From Nageia nagi (Eukaryota > Pinophyta), in the NCBI GenBank assembly GCA_050084985.1, contig JBITNC010000002.1, forward strand, positions 17,608,001 through 17,672,000: DNA of 64,000 nucleotides, written 5' to 3'. A program made the translations under genes and the position numbers. Shown piece by piece: positions 11,608-23,420 of the stretch; positions within the stretch are counted from its first letter, which is position 1, and every line of letters begins with the position of its first letter. The notes below the pieces were generated by a model. It searched no databases and was not told the origin of the DNA. It worked only from the letters and a program-made list of their open reading frames with translations.

Positions 11608-13504
11608 CTCTTCATCAACATAGATCCTTCCTCCAAAGTTGTGAGATGCTACCCCTAAAATTATTTTTCATATATAAATAACTCTTTTTTTATATTCCAA
11701 GCTTTTCTTTTCATATGTAATTTCATAATTATAATATAGTTACAAGCTATGAATTTCACACATCTTTCATTCTTATGTCTATCATACAATTTATTCCCTT
11801 GGCCATAATACTTTATGATTTTACCATGCATGTATGATTCCTTTTCCAACATATTTTATTTGTTGCCTTCTTGGATGTAACCATGGTTCTTTCCTCCCTT
11901 CCTTATTCTTCCTTAGATTTATGTGTCCTCAGTACCACAAGAGGGTTTATGTAATAATCTTCAAAAATCTTATATGAAGTGATAACATTTTCCACCTTCT
12001 TTCCATTATGTTCTTCCCTATTAATTTTGCTAAATTTATTAATTGAATTTTCAACATGTGTTGGTGTATTCAATTAAAAATATACATTATGGAAATCAAG
12101 ACATACCTCATGTTGTAAAACCTTATCTTCACCTATGTCGTCATCCTCTTTTTACAAGGCCATGATCTTTTTGCAACCTTTTTCTATATGGGTTGTTCCC
12201 ATGCCTTCTTCATTCCCCAGGTATGATTCCTTGTCCATAGCTTCTAAATTTTGCACATCATTGTTAGAAAATTCATGAATGAAACTCAATTTTAGTAGAG
12301 GATGAATGTTCTCTCTGATATCTTCCTCATTATTTTCTTTCATAACTTCTTCTATTTTTGGCACATCATCATCAATGAATTCATGAATATAACACAATTT
12401 TGTAAGAGGATGCATGTTCTTTCTGATGTCTCCCTTGTTATTCTCTTTTACCAACTTACCATGGCATCATATTAATTTATTAATTGTGGGATTGTCCCAT
12501 GTTATACTCTATATGATCCTCAATTCTTACCCTAATGCCTTCTCTTGGCTTTCTATTTTTTGCATGCACTTCTAAGGAATCTTATTTTGGTTTGGTTATT
12601 TCTTGATACATGCTTAACTTTGAAGTTTTTGAAAGCCATAAAGCAAGGTTTTTCTTCTTTTTTAACTCCAACAATGTCTTAAAGTCTATGAATTCTTTAT
12701 AATTTATGGATCTTACCTTATATTCTAGGAATAAGGCATTTGTTTCCTCTTGATTTAATTCTTAGCCATCTTCCCTCTTATTTTTAGTAATTTCTCTATT
12801 AATTTTGCTATTGTGTCCACCATCTTATCATTAGCTTCTCTTTGATTTCTCAATTCATACTATTAATCTTAAACCCTTTAGAGGTAGGATGAATTGTGGA
12901 AAAAGGCTATATTAGGCTGAATGACCTCCATAAGAGCTTCAAAAATTTGAATTGTGATTGAAACAAGCTGAATGAGTTACTCCAAAAATGAGATGTCTAG
13001 ATTCCCAATGGTTTCTCTAAGAACCTCAATTTTGCAAATTTGATGCCCTAGACTCCAATGTTACCTACCAAGAAACCCATAATTTAAGTTTGATGCTCAA
13101 AATCATAAGATTAAAGCTCCAAAAGTGCAACAAACTATCCTAAGGATGAGATCCAATTCCTAAGACACCAACATCAACTTCTCAGTATTTGAATCCAACA
13201 ATTCAAATGTTAGAAATGCAACATCATCATTCTAGTTTCCAAACAAACCAAATCCAAGATATTTTTATCTCCTTAATTATATTTTATCTCATATCTCCAT
13301 AGTCCTTCTTGATACCATTATGATTTCAAGATAATACCATTATGATGTAATCTCATATTCCTTTAACTCTCTTTAGACTTCAAAATATTTCAATAAGATG
13401 GCAAGATTTTAGCTCAACAACTTCTCGCTAGTAGGAAGGAGAGATCTCCTTCAAACTCTTCAAATTCTCCTCAAGACCTTACCCAACAACATGGAAATAT
13501 CTTA
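11608..13504 (-). mobile_element. Element B internal region, 5' portion
   Basis: This lies between the nested element A and the primer site of B. A 100-codon minus frame at 12152-12454 contains an internally duplicated stretch (ENN.DIR.N.HPL.KL..IHEF occurs twice), so part of the region is a short tandem duplication rather than a recognised gene. No gag or pol motif is seen. Confidence 0.45.
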
Positions 13505-13516
13505 GCTTTAATACCA
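13505..13516 (-). promoter_or_regulatory. Degenerate primer binding site of element B
   Basis: On the minus strand the bases read TGGTATTAAAGC, resembling the initiator-Met site TGGTATCAGAGC with two changes, and lie 3 bp inside the 5' LTR. Confidence 0.6.
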
Positions 13517-13519
13517 GTA

Positions 13520-15022
13520 TGATAAGCCTAAATATTATCTCAATGGGTTCCTATGTATATCCTTTCTTTCCAACCACTAATGCTACTTGAAATCTACCAA
13601 ACATTCCCTAGGAGAGGGGTGTTGGCTTTCAAGCTTTGGATCTCAACCAACAATGCTTAAAGTAACCCAACGACCAAGTGTTAAAGCAAAAATATGAGCT
13701 AGAAACCCAATTTCTAATCTAGTATAGCACAACCACCATAATAACCTCAATAATGTATAGCAAAATAGTAATGGCACAAGAACTCAAGAAAATAACTAAA
13801 TGTTTCAAGTCATAATGTGTAATTAATGTGTAAACCCATTAATAATGCAAAGATATCCAATGTATAAGTATAGTAATATAAACACAACATGAAATTTGTA
13901 AATATCAATATAATGACCAAATATGTAATTGTATTTGAATATGAAATGGGATAAATATCAATTACAATGAAGATTGATGCTCCAAGGCTCAATATCTATA
14001 GTGTGGTGAAGCATACATCAGGACTTCCTCCTCCAACATATGCAATAGGATCTCAAAGATCCACTAGTAGTATTTTGATAATACAACTACTCATTAGATA
14101 GCTAGTTGTCAATTTGGGTTGTACCAACCTCGAAGTGTATGCCCATGTAAAATTTTGTATTGCATCTCACTACAAGTACCTTAATTTGAAGAAGTAGAAT
14201 TTCAAAAGAGTAATGTCTTAACCAAGAAGAAGAAGTAATAATAATAATCAGATATATTTTTCTTCTAAGAATATTCCTTTTATAATGTGAGGTAGCTTCC
14301 TCATTAATCTTGCATTAGGATTGATGCAATCTCATTAAATGATTATATATGCACTCTCCATATCCAAAACTTAATATGAGATGCCTTGGGATGGGTTGAA
14401 ATCACATCTAAGGACCTATAATGTCAACATTGGGTTGTGGGGTACTTCTATGCACCTAGGGATGCCAAATTACAATATCTAAGGGCTTAGATATGCAACA
14501 TCTTATTAATGAGGTGAATATTGCAATTATAATCATAAAATATTCCTTAATAACAATATTACAACAATATTATCATTTCTTAAATATATTAAAAATATTA
14601 AATTACTCTTAATTACACTAAAATGCCCAACATCCTATAGTTGGAGTGTTTATTTATTAATTTAAACATCCAAGTGGGTCATTTATTACAAACATTAAAA
14701 TTGCTACTAACTAAATTTAAATCACACCTAAATTAATAACATAACAATTGTGCATCCCTAGAGGAGGGATGCCACCCCCAAATGAGAGAGAATTTTGGAA
14801 TTCTACATGCATATGATATGAGAAAATTAGTTCGATAGGTGAACTTCCAAATGCCATAGCTTCTTTGTTTCTTGACGAAGCCATATCATGTAACTTGTTA
14901 AAATGAATGGCATGAGATTATCTATCCATTTCAAGTGAAAAATCAACCATTCCTAGCTTGTTGAAAATAAAATCTCCTCTAGGTTGAAAATGAGTTGGAA
15001 GCTCAAAAATGGGGACATTACA
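13520..15022 (-). repeat. 5' LTR of element B
   Basis: It is homologous along its length to 4013-5539. Shared landmarks are the AGCCTAAATATT start, ACCAACCACTAATGCTACT-like wording, an AATCAGATATATTTTTCTTC segment, and the GGGGACATTACA end. It is followed by repeat T sequence. Confidence 0.75.
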
Positions 15023-16176
15023 TTAGTTTTGTCTTGGCTTCCTTCTATTCATTGCAAATTCATAGGGAAACCAAGTCAAAAAGGGGCATAGATAGGAGCA
15101 TCATATATGTCATAATGAAATAAGACCACCAAATGACCCTCTTTGTTAGATCCAAACCATCAATGATCAATTTTCATAAATATAAGTTGTTCATCCTATT
15201 TATTGAAGAAATAATGGTGTGCTTCAACAAATATAGTTAGTTTGTGTTGATTGAAGAATATTGACATATCTTCAACCAACTTAGCTTGTTCATCATCATG
15301 TTCATCAAGCATTATCAAGTGAGGGATTTCATTAACAGTTTTCTTTCATATTTTACTTTGGAATATTTGGTGTTCAAATACTTGTATTTTCAATTCCACT
15401 TCTAAAGTGGGGCATTTTTTGACACATAAAATTGATTTTATATTTAATTAAAATTAATTATTTATATTATCAATAAATAATATTATAATTGATGTAATAT
15501 GCAAATATCAAGAGAGGACCATGTAATGCATAAATATCAAGAAAGGTGTAGATAGCAAGAGTAACTCAAGAAGGTATAAAACAAGATTATTAAAAGATAT
15601 TTAGAAGTTAAGGCAAGCTCCATAATACAATGGTATCTCTTAACACAACCTCATACTTGGATCTTGTTATGACCAAATCTCAAGTTTGTAATTCACCATC
15701 CTATGCATGTTGGTTAACCAAGGACGTATCCAAGACCATGGTACTATAATCTGGACAACTCAATCCATTAGAAAAGGACCAAAAGTGGTCCATTTTACAT
15801 AAAATATGTTGCCAACAACCTTTTTTTAACAAAATAGGATACCAACAATCTCTTTTTTCCTAAATCTTGTGAAAGTGTATTTTGGTCCGTAAATGCTCAA
15901 ATATGATCCAAAAGGGATCATGTGACCACTTGTTTCATATGTACTCGATGGGATCTATCCAATGGTATAGGTTTTAAATCATTTAGAGGTCAAATATGAT
16001 TGGTATTTATTAAATGAGTTATTATTTAATTCATTTTAAGTATCTTTAATAGCAAACCCACCTATTTTCATAGGGATTTTATTCTCAAGGAAAAATCTTA
16101 AGCAAATCTAAAAGGAGCTTCGTTTGGTCCTATGTTTATTCTAAATATTCATTAGCCACTAATTTTGCAAGATACA
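15023..16176 (+). repeat. Repeat T copy 1, right part with LTR-like segment
   Basis: This resumes copy 1 after element B. It contains a purine stretch AAAGTGGGGCATTT followed at 15420 by TGACACATAAAATTGATT, which looks like a polypurine tract and LTR start. The whole segment aligns with 17036-18040. The array of 35-bp units begins again around 16168. The LTR-like part (15420 to about 16160) has no confirmed right end. Confidence 0.55.
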
Positions 16177-16664
16177 TGTTTGAATTTGTAATGTAATATT
16201 GTGTAATATTTATTATGTAATATTTCTCTTTAATGTAAATTCACTTAATGCTTAAAGTATCTTTAGATACCTTAAAGCATTAAGGGAATAAAAATAGAAA
16301 GGGAAATAAATATAGAAAGAAGATAAATATAGAAACACCTTTAACCTTACCCTTGGGTAAAAAGAAGGTTAAATGGTGGGTTAGTTCTTATAAAAAGAAA
16401 GGTACCCCTCTCATTATATAACTTGATTAAAACTTGATGAAGCATGGTAATGCTTGTCGTGTAGAGTTGTAGGAGATTTATCTTCCAAGAAAGTAATAGA
16501 ATGATGGTTCAAAGTGTATGTACTCATAAGAGATGGAGGAACCACTATACATCATGTGTTATCTTTTGTGTGATTGTTTCTTGCATTTCTAGATGGATGA
16601 ATGGTATATTTGTTGGAGAAACTTCAAGGTGATCTTGTTTATATGAAATCCTTCAATTCCATCA
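16177..16664 (+). repeat. Solo LTR of the element A family
   Basis: It begins TGTTTGAATTTGTAATGTAA and ends CAATTCCATCA, matching the element A LTRs in plus orientation. It is flanked by ATACA (16172-16176) and ATACC (16665-16669), a 4-of-5 target duplication. It carries the family palindrome at 16239-16289. There is no internal sequence, so this is the product of LTR-LTR recombination, sitting in the 35-bp array of repeat T. Confidence 0.8.
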
Positions 16665-18040
16665 ATACCAAAGTGGATGAATTGGTCTCTATTTTAAGAT
16701 ATACTAATATGGATTTGTTAAATGTTGATTTATTACCTAGTATTTCATAGATACCAATATGGATTTATTGGCCATTTATTTTACAAATACTAATATTGAT
16801 GCATTGGCACTATTTCATAGATACTAATATAGAATTATTAGTCACTATTTTATAGGTACTAATATTGATGCATTAACCACTATTTCATAGATATCAATAT
16901 GGATTTATTGACCAATATTTTGCAGATACTAATGTTGACATATTTGGTGATTATTCTAGTAGATACTAGTGTGGATCTAGTTGGAAACTAGTTAATAAGG
17001 AAGTAATAAAAGGATATTCATCATTACTTTTTGTATTATATCCCCTACATTCATTAAAAATTCATGGTGAAACCAAGTCAAAAGGGGCATAGATGGGGGC
17101 ATCATATATACCATAACAAAAGAAGACCTCTAACGATCCTCTATTGTTAGATCCAGATTGTCAACAACCCATTTTTTATAAACATAGGTTGTTTATCCTA
17201 CTGATTGAAGAAATAATGGCACACTTGAAAAAACATAGGTAGCCCCTATTGATTTAATAATATTAGCATATCTTCAGTAAACACAAGTTATTTATCATTA
17301 TCAAGTGATGGATTTTAATGTAGGTATTCTTTCTATTTTGCTTTGGAATGTATGATTTTTAAATGCTTATATTTCTAATCACACATCCAAAGTGGGGTAT
17401 TTGTAAACACATAAAATTGATTTTATATTTAATTAAAATTAATTATTTATATTATTAATAAATAATATTTTAATTGATGTAATACGCAAATATCAAGAGA
17501 GGACCATGTAATGAGTAAATATCAAGAAAGGTGTAGATATTAAGAGTAACTCAAGAAGGTATAAAATAATATCATTATAAGATATTTGGAAGGTCAAAAA
17601 GGTCCAATACAAGATGCAAAATACAATAGTTTCTCTTGAAACCACCTTAATACTTTGATCTTGTTATGCCCAAAGCTAAAGTTCATAATTCATAATCCTA
17701 TGCATGATGGTTGACTAGTGATGCATCCAAGACCATTGTGTTAGAATTTGGATGCCTCAATCCATCAGAAAAGGATTTCCAATGGTTGATTTTTCATAAA
17801 ATAGGACACCAAAATCCTAGTAATGAAGAAACTAGGCCACCACCAGTCCATTTTTGCTTAAATTCTACAAAAGTGTAGTTTGCTCTATAAAAGCTCAATT
17901 CTGATCTAAAAGGGATCATGTGACCACTCATTTAGTATGGACTCAATGAGATCTATATGATAGTATGGTTATAATATTGTTTATATATCATATATGGGAG
18001 TTATTTATTAAATTATTTATTATTTAATTAATTTTTAAGT
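16665..18040 (+). repeat. Repeat T copy 2: 35-bp array, tail and LTR-like segment
   Basis: The array at 16665-16985 consists of about nine diverged 35-bp units, followed by the GGAAACTAGTTAATAAGGAAG tail, a purine stretch (AAAGTGGGGTATT, 17390-17402) and an LTR-like start. It is collinear with copy 1 (3646-4012 plus 15023-16050) and shows where elements F and B inserted there. Homology fades near 18040. Confidence 0.6.
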
Positions 18041-20281
18041 ATATTCAATGGAGAAAGGTATGTGTTGTGTCTATTATAGGAACAAGTGGAGGGAAAATGG
18101 ATTAAATAGTTGAATGGGTGAATTAAAAGGTTTGTGGGGATTATTTACTACTAAAATAGTTAACACTTCATTCCCCTCATATTATCTCTCATCATTCCCA
18201 TCATCATATTCATCCACATTGGAGATGAGACATATGCAATAAGGTTGAACATCCTCCTACCATGACATATAGTTATTTTTGCAATCAAGATCTTTGATAA
18301 TGTAAATGGCAATAGGGTCAACAGACTCCTTCCATACCTCAATAAACTCAACAACAACCATATGGCTTAGGGGTAAGATAGGTTGATAGTAAAAGAAAAT
18401 TATAGTGGTCCAATCACCTATAACATCCTAAACAACTCTAAATTAGTGAAGGAATATCTCATGTCTATAGGGCTCTAAAATATTAGAACATGCATAAATA
18501 CAACAGGTAATAATAACCTAATAAAGTTAATCATTTGATTCTAACCACTCATCTTGTGCCATGTAAGGGTTCCATGCTATATTACTATCATCAATAGCAT
18601 CAAAAGTACTCATAATTGATACAAATAATATGTGTCATAAATGTTTTTATTACTATTCCATATACCAATTTGGAAACTCAAGATAAAGGAAATAATTCAA
18701 AAAGAGAGAGGTCATCCTATAGCAGTGTGCTTATAAGCTAAATATTGTAGAAGAAAGGAATGGGCTATCACTTTCCCCCTCCTCCCTATAGTGATAAAAG
18801 AGTGAAGATCCTTATAAAGTTGATATAGAATGCATGGATACCATGCATACCAAGTACTATGAAGAGTGTTATCTTTGACAATGGATATCATACCAATAGA
18901 AAAGTACTCATGATTCTTATCACTATATAAAATGGTATTTATCAATGAATCCATGTATAGACAAAGATGCAACCTATCATCAATGTCATTTTCATGTTGA
19001 TAGATGGACTTATATAAGAAGTAACCCTTATTCATATGGTGGAAATAAGTGATTCTCACTCAACTAGTCTCTTAATGATCTTGAGATCTTGCCTTAAGTG
19101 TTAATTTGACTAAAGATTTTCACTTATGAGCTTGATCCATTGTTTAAAAAAAAAATCTAGAATTATAAAGGTTTTGATTTTGTAAAACACTCCATATTTG
19201 ATAAAGAATAAAATGAGGCTAACATGCACCCTTAGAATGAGGATTTGGAACACTCTCACTTTTGGGTGATGTATGGAGATTTTTCTTTGGATCTTGTGAA
19301 ATTTCTATTCCATGGAACCTATCAAAAATAAATCAATCATATTTGGTAAGGCATAAATTTTGATAGATATTTCCAATTGATTTGATTCTTTTACATTTTA
19401 TAGTTCTCAAAAATACCTGTCCAATGATTATATGCATGCCTACCTTATCAAATATTTCATCACCATACAAGGTGTTTTCTATATAACTATAAAAACTATG
19501 AATGCCAATGCTGACACTAGTGCCAATGCTAATGCTAGCACATGTATAGTATTTATGAGGAGTTGTGATGTAGTATTTTGAATTTGACATATTTGGGATG
19601 TTATTATGATGATTTTTAATATAATTACCAAAATATTACATAGGAAGACCAATGAAAATGTTAATTAAGATCTAACCATCCACCCGATGGTTTGTGTGAT
19701 ACCTGATGTGGCACCTAACCTTTCACCTACTTATAAACCCAACATACTAGTGTCAATGCTAAGGTTATTTCCTAAGCTATAAAAATAGATCATGTATGAT
19801 CATAATATGAAGCATTTTGAGTTGTTTTGATACATTTAGAATTTACTATGAAGTTGAAAATCCATGTGTACTCCATGGATGTCGATTTCTACCTGCATAT
19901 CCTTATGGATACTTAAGAATATGGGAGAAGTTATAGAACATAAAAGAAAGAAGTTGGAGAATGAATTAGAACCCATTGTAGACTTATTCATCACTATTGT
20001 AGTCTATTTGCATATTAAGTGATTCAATTTTGTGTTGAGGATACATTAAAGGATTGTAAATTATGTTGTAAACTTGTTATATAATAGAATGATGGGCTTG
20101 ATGATGGATACTATATGGGATGTACTCTCACACTAAGAGGAGTCTCTTTAACAAACTTGTGTTAATTTTATGGATGCTTGAATGTATTTACATTCTTATT
20201 TTTTATTGCAATAAAATTCTAAATTCCATTTTATGTGATATTTTGTTTAAAGCTATAAGTTTCTGGAAATTATAGATCAAG
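18041..20281. other. Unassigned stretch; possible 5' LTR of G2 at its right end
   Basis: No gene is recognised. Minus-strand frames of 115 codons (18712-19059), 85 codons (19333-19590) and 65 codons (18160-18357) have no domain I can name. The last 400 bp (about 19870-20270) has the look of an LTR (TA-rich promoter-like and poly-A-signal-like wording) directly before the G2 primer site, but its left end cannot be fixed because no partner LTR is present. Confidence 0.35.
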
Positions 20282-20293
20282 TGCTATCAAAGT
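20282..20293 (+). promoter_or_regulatory. Probable degenerate primer binding site of G2
   Basis: TGCTATCAAAGT differs from the initiator-Met primer site TGGTATCAGAGC at three positions and lies about 50 bp before the gag frame. Confidence 0.45.
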
Positions 20294-22185
20294 TTAATGC
20301 AAAATTGGATCCTATGAATTCAAGGGAGAAGGAGTCAAAATTTGAATTTGCTTCCTGAAGATACTAATATTAGAAGAAGGAGAAGTATCACTGAAGCCAT
20401 AGAAGATATGCATGAAGAAGAACCTCCTCAACCCATAAAATCTAATGAAGACTTCCAAAGGATATTTATTGCAATGGAGACCTTCATGAAGAGACTAGTT
20501 GGTATGATGTCAAAGAAGGAGTCACCTCAAATGGAAAGAAGATAATATAGTGGTCCATAATCAACACCAACACCACATGCTACACCATTTCCTTTTAAAA
20601 TTAAGGCTAAAGTGGAGATTCCATTATTTGGAGGAGAAGTGAATGCTAAGAAGTTGAATAACTAGTTGAGGCAACTAGAAGTTTATTTCCAAGTGCAAGG
20701 GGTTGTGGAGACTCCACAAAAATATCATTTGCAAGGTTGAAATTTAGTGGGCATGCCTTGATTTGGTTGAAATCTCATTGTGACTCATTCAAACATTAGA
20801 ACCTACCACTTGTTTCATCTTGGGAATATTTCAAGAAATTATTGAAGGAGAAATTCTATCCCTTGGGGCATAACAAGAAATAATTGTTGAAATGGTAATT
20901 TTTGAGACAATAAAAAGTGTAATTTATTCAAGAATACACTATTGAATTTAGAAGATAGGCCATTGTGTTGGGGATTTCTCTAAAAGATCCAAGTGTTTTG
21001 ATAAAGTATATTAGAGGTTTGCATTCTTATTTGCAAAATAAAATCATGTTGTTTGATCCCACTAATTTTGATAAAATGTGTATGCAAGCACCATATCTTG
21101 AGGAGGATAGGAAAGCCAAAATACAATATGAAAAATTTAAGGATGCATCATCAAGTAGATAACAAGAGAAAGGCATGTCCCAAGATAAAGGAAAAGGAGT
21201 TAAGTAAGAGAAGAAAACCAATACTACCACAAAAGTTAGCAAACATTATTCTCACTATGACAAGGATGAGCATGATAAAGAAGGTTGTTGGGAACTTCAT
21301 TCAAATAAGAAGAAACTAAAATGTTGGATAGTCAAAAAAGGAGAAGAAAAAGAGCAAGAAAACTACTATGGTGAAAAAGAGAGAAACAATAGTAGACAAT
21401 TTTGATGTTGACAATGAGATCACTTATGCTAATATGCAAAAATAATATGGTGCAACTAAAGAACAATACAAAACACAATTGTTTCATCTCAATATCCAAG
21501 TTAAGAAGACCATAATTGATGTTATCTTTGACCCTTGTTATCAGGATAATATTATTGCAAAAACTTGGGTTAATAGGTTGAAGTTGGAGACTATTCCTCA
21601 TTCCTATCCTTTGGGTTGGTTGAATCATGTAAATTAAATGTAAGTGACTATACAATACAAGTTGGTGTTTGCAATAGCAAAGAACTTCATTGATGAAGTT
21701 GTGGTTGATGTGGTACCTCTTGATATTTATGGTCTAATTTTTGAGAACCCATATTTGTGGAACAAAGATGGCATCTATTTTTAAAAATTGAACCAATATA
21801 GATATGTGAAGAATGTTGTTTCTTATGATATAAATGCTCAAAAAGTAGATATAATTTGAAGTTGGTGACAACAAGCCAAGCCAAACAACTCATTAGTGCT
21901 AGCAAGAAGTGCATGATTGCTATGATCCAACCAAAAGAGTTTGGAGGACTCTTTTCAATTATGGTGATAACATCCACATTGAGCAAGAAAGAGCAAGCAA
22001 TTCATATATTGCTAAAGGAGTATGGTGAGCTATGTTTTTCAAAAGGACTACCACCAAATAAATACATCCAACATGAGATACAATTAATGCCTAATGCATC
22101 TCTTACAAACATTGGGTCATATATACAATCCAATATTAAGGAGGAGAAGGTGAGGAGGTAAATTTATGAACTACTAGAAGAAGAA

Positions 22186-22521
22186 GTGATCATTCCAAGC
22201 ACTTCACCTTATGGTTCATTGATCATCCTTGTGCCCAAGAAGGATAGATCATGGAGAATGTGCATTGACTATCAGGTATTGAACAAGATCATCATCAAAA
22301 ATACATATCTATTGCCAATTATTGATGATCTCTTGGAGCATCTAAGAGAGGGAAAGTTCTTCACCAAGCTAGACTTAAGAAGTGGTTATCACAAAGTACA
22401 GATCAAGGAGGAAGACATGTGGAAGACTACATTCAAAACCAAAGAGGAATTTTTTGAATGGCTTGTACTACCTTTTGGATTATGCAATGCACCAACCACT
22501 TTCATGCTACCTAGTAATTAA
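22186..22521 (+). pseudogene. Ty3-gypsy reverse transcriptase fragment (G2)
   Basis: This is the longest open part of the G2 polymerase. It holds the fingers/palm motifs: 'VPKKDRSWRMCIDYQVLNK', a D-containing 'KLDLRSGYHKVQI' with the first catalytic Asp, and 'LPFGLCNAPTTF'. The frame then shifts and the second catalytic block, with LDDIL, continues in another frame from about 22560. It would act in reverse transcription if intact, but it is broken here. Confidence 0.85.
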
Positions 22522-23048
22522 TGAGGTATTTAGATCCTTTCTCAACAAATTTTTTTTATTTAATTAGATGATATACTTATTTTTAGTAGAAATTGGGAAG
22601 AACATATGGTGCATCTAAAACAAGTGATACAAACTTTTAAAGATAATAATTTATTATTGAAGATAAGCAAATATGGGTTTGTCAAGCAAATTTTGGTGTA
22701 ACTTGGACATATTGTTGGTGATGGATAGTTGAGGATTGATCTCATAAGGTTAATCCCATTGTTGACTAGCCAATACCCACTAATATGAAAGAGACAAGGA
22801 GCTTCTTAGGGGCAATATAATATCTCAAAAAATTCATTGAGAATTTTTCTAGTATAGCCTCTCCATTGCATGATATAACTGGTAAGAGAGTTGGTTTTCA
22901 ATGGGAATGAAACAACAAAGTGCATTTTATACCTTGAAGGAGAAAATTATCAATGCACCTATCCTAGCATTTCCCAATTTGCAACAACATTTTTAGATAG
23001 AATCAAATGTTTCATGCACTCATCCACTACACCTATACTCATCTACTA

Positions 23049-23420
23049 CACTTTCAGGGTTCCATACAAGTAGAACACATACAAAGGTTATGTTGTCAAT
23101 ATTGGTTCCCATGTGCTTCATAAAATCAAATATTTTAAGGGAATTCCTCATGTAGCCATGAATTGTACATCCTCAAATCATTGTAGTCCATGAAACTATG
23201 TTTGCATCATGCATCTTATCAAACAATTCTCGTACCTTATGTATTCTTCCACATTTTGCATACATGTCTATTAGGGCACACACAATCATAACATTCTATG
23301 AAAAGCGATTTTCAATTACTCTTTGATGGATGTGCATACCTTATTCAAGATATTCTATGATGGCACATGTTATAATAATGCTAACAAAGGTTGCAGAGTT
23401 TATCTTTACACCTAGCAAAT
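23049..23420 (-). pseudogene. PPR (pentatricopeptide repeat) pseudogene fragment
   Basis: Read on the minus strand, one continuous frame of about 120 codons gives characteristic plant PLS-class PPR wording: 'GVKINSATFVSII', 'GMHIHQRVIENRF', 'ALIDMYAKCGRI', 'ELFDKMHDANIVSWTTMI' and 'HGYMRNSLKIF'. Three in-frame stops (TAA, TAG, TGA) interrupt it, and both ends are truncated. PPR proteins of this class bind organellar RNA and many serve in RNA editing. This piece spans roughly three repeats and cannot make a functional protein. It lies about 75 bp beyond the truncated end of G2. Assignment to the family is firm; the parent gene is unknown. Confidence 0.88.

Larger units (their letters stand above)
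4013..15022 (-). mobile_element. Non-coding LTR retroelement B (LARD-like), interrupted by element A
   Basis: Two related sequences of about 1.5 kb in the same orientation (4013-5539 and 13520-15022) bound the element. Just inside the right LTR is a degenerate primer binding site (rc TGGTATTAAAGC, 13505-13516). Just inside the left LTR is a polypurine tract (rc at 5540-5560). The internal DNA, once nested element A is removed, is about 3.4 kb and shows no gag or pol motif. This matches large non-autonomous LTR elements (LARDs). The host site is repeat T: the left flank (up to 4012) and right flank (from 15023) continue in register with the uninterrupted T copy at 16665-17400. No clean target duplication is seen. 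Confidence 0.7.
20282..22975 (+). mobile_element. Ty3-gypsy element G2, gag to reverse transcriptase, truncated
   Basis: Domains run in Ty3 order. Gag: 20342-21150, with a broken capsid-like stretch around 'KVEIPLFGG' at 20612. A zinc-knuckle relic (HYDKDEHDKEGCWELH-like) lies near 21255-21310. A protease region at 21470-21800 includes 'VVVDVVPLDIYGLIF'. Reverse transcriptase runs from 22186 ('GSLIILVPKKDRSWRMCIDYQ', 'TKLDLRSGYHKVQI', 'LPFGLCNAPTTF') to about 22890, where LDDIL is readable at 22567. Several stops and frameshifts are present. RNase H and integrase are missing because homology ends near 22975. G2 and G3 share recognisable protease and RT wording, so they are one family. The element is dead. 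Confidence 0.85.

Noticed and set aside
18712-19059. 115-codon minus frame as a possible gene
   Set aside because: Aromatic-rich translation with no recognisable motif, no conserved neighbour frame and no splice context; left as unassigned.
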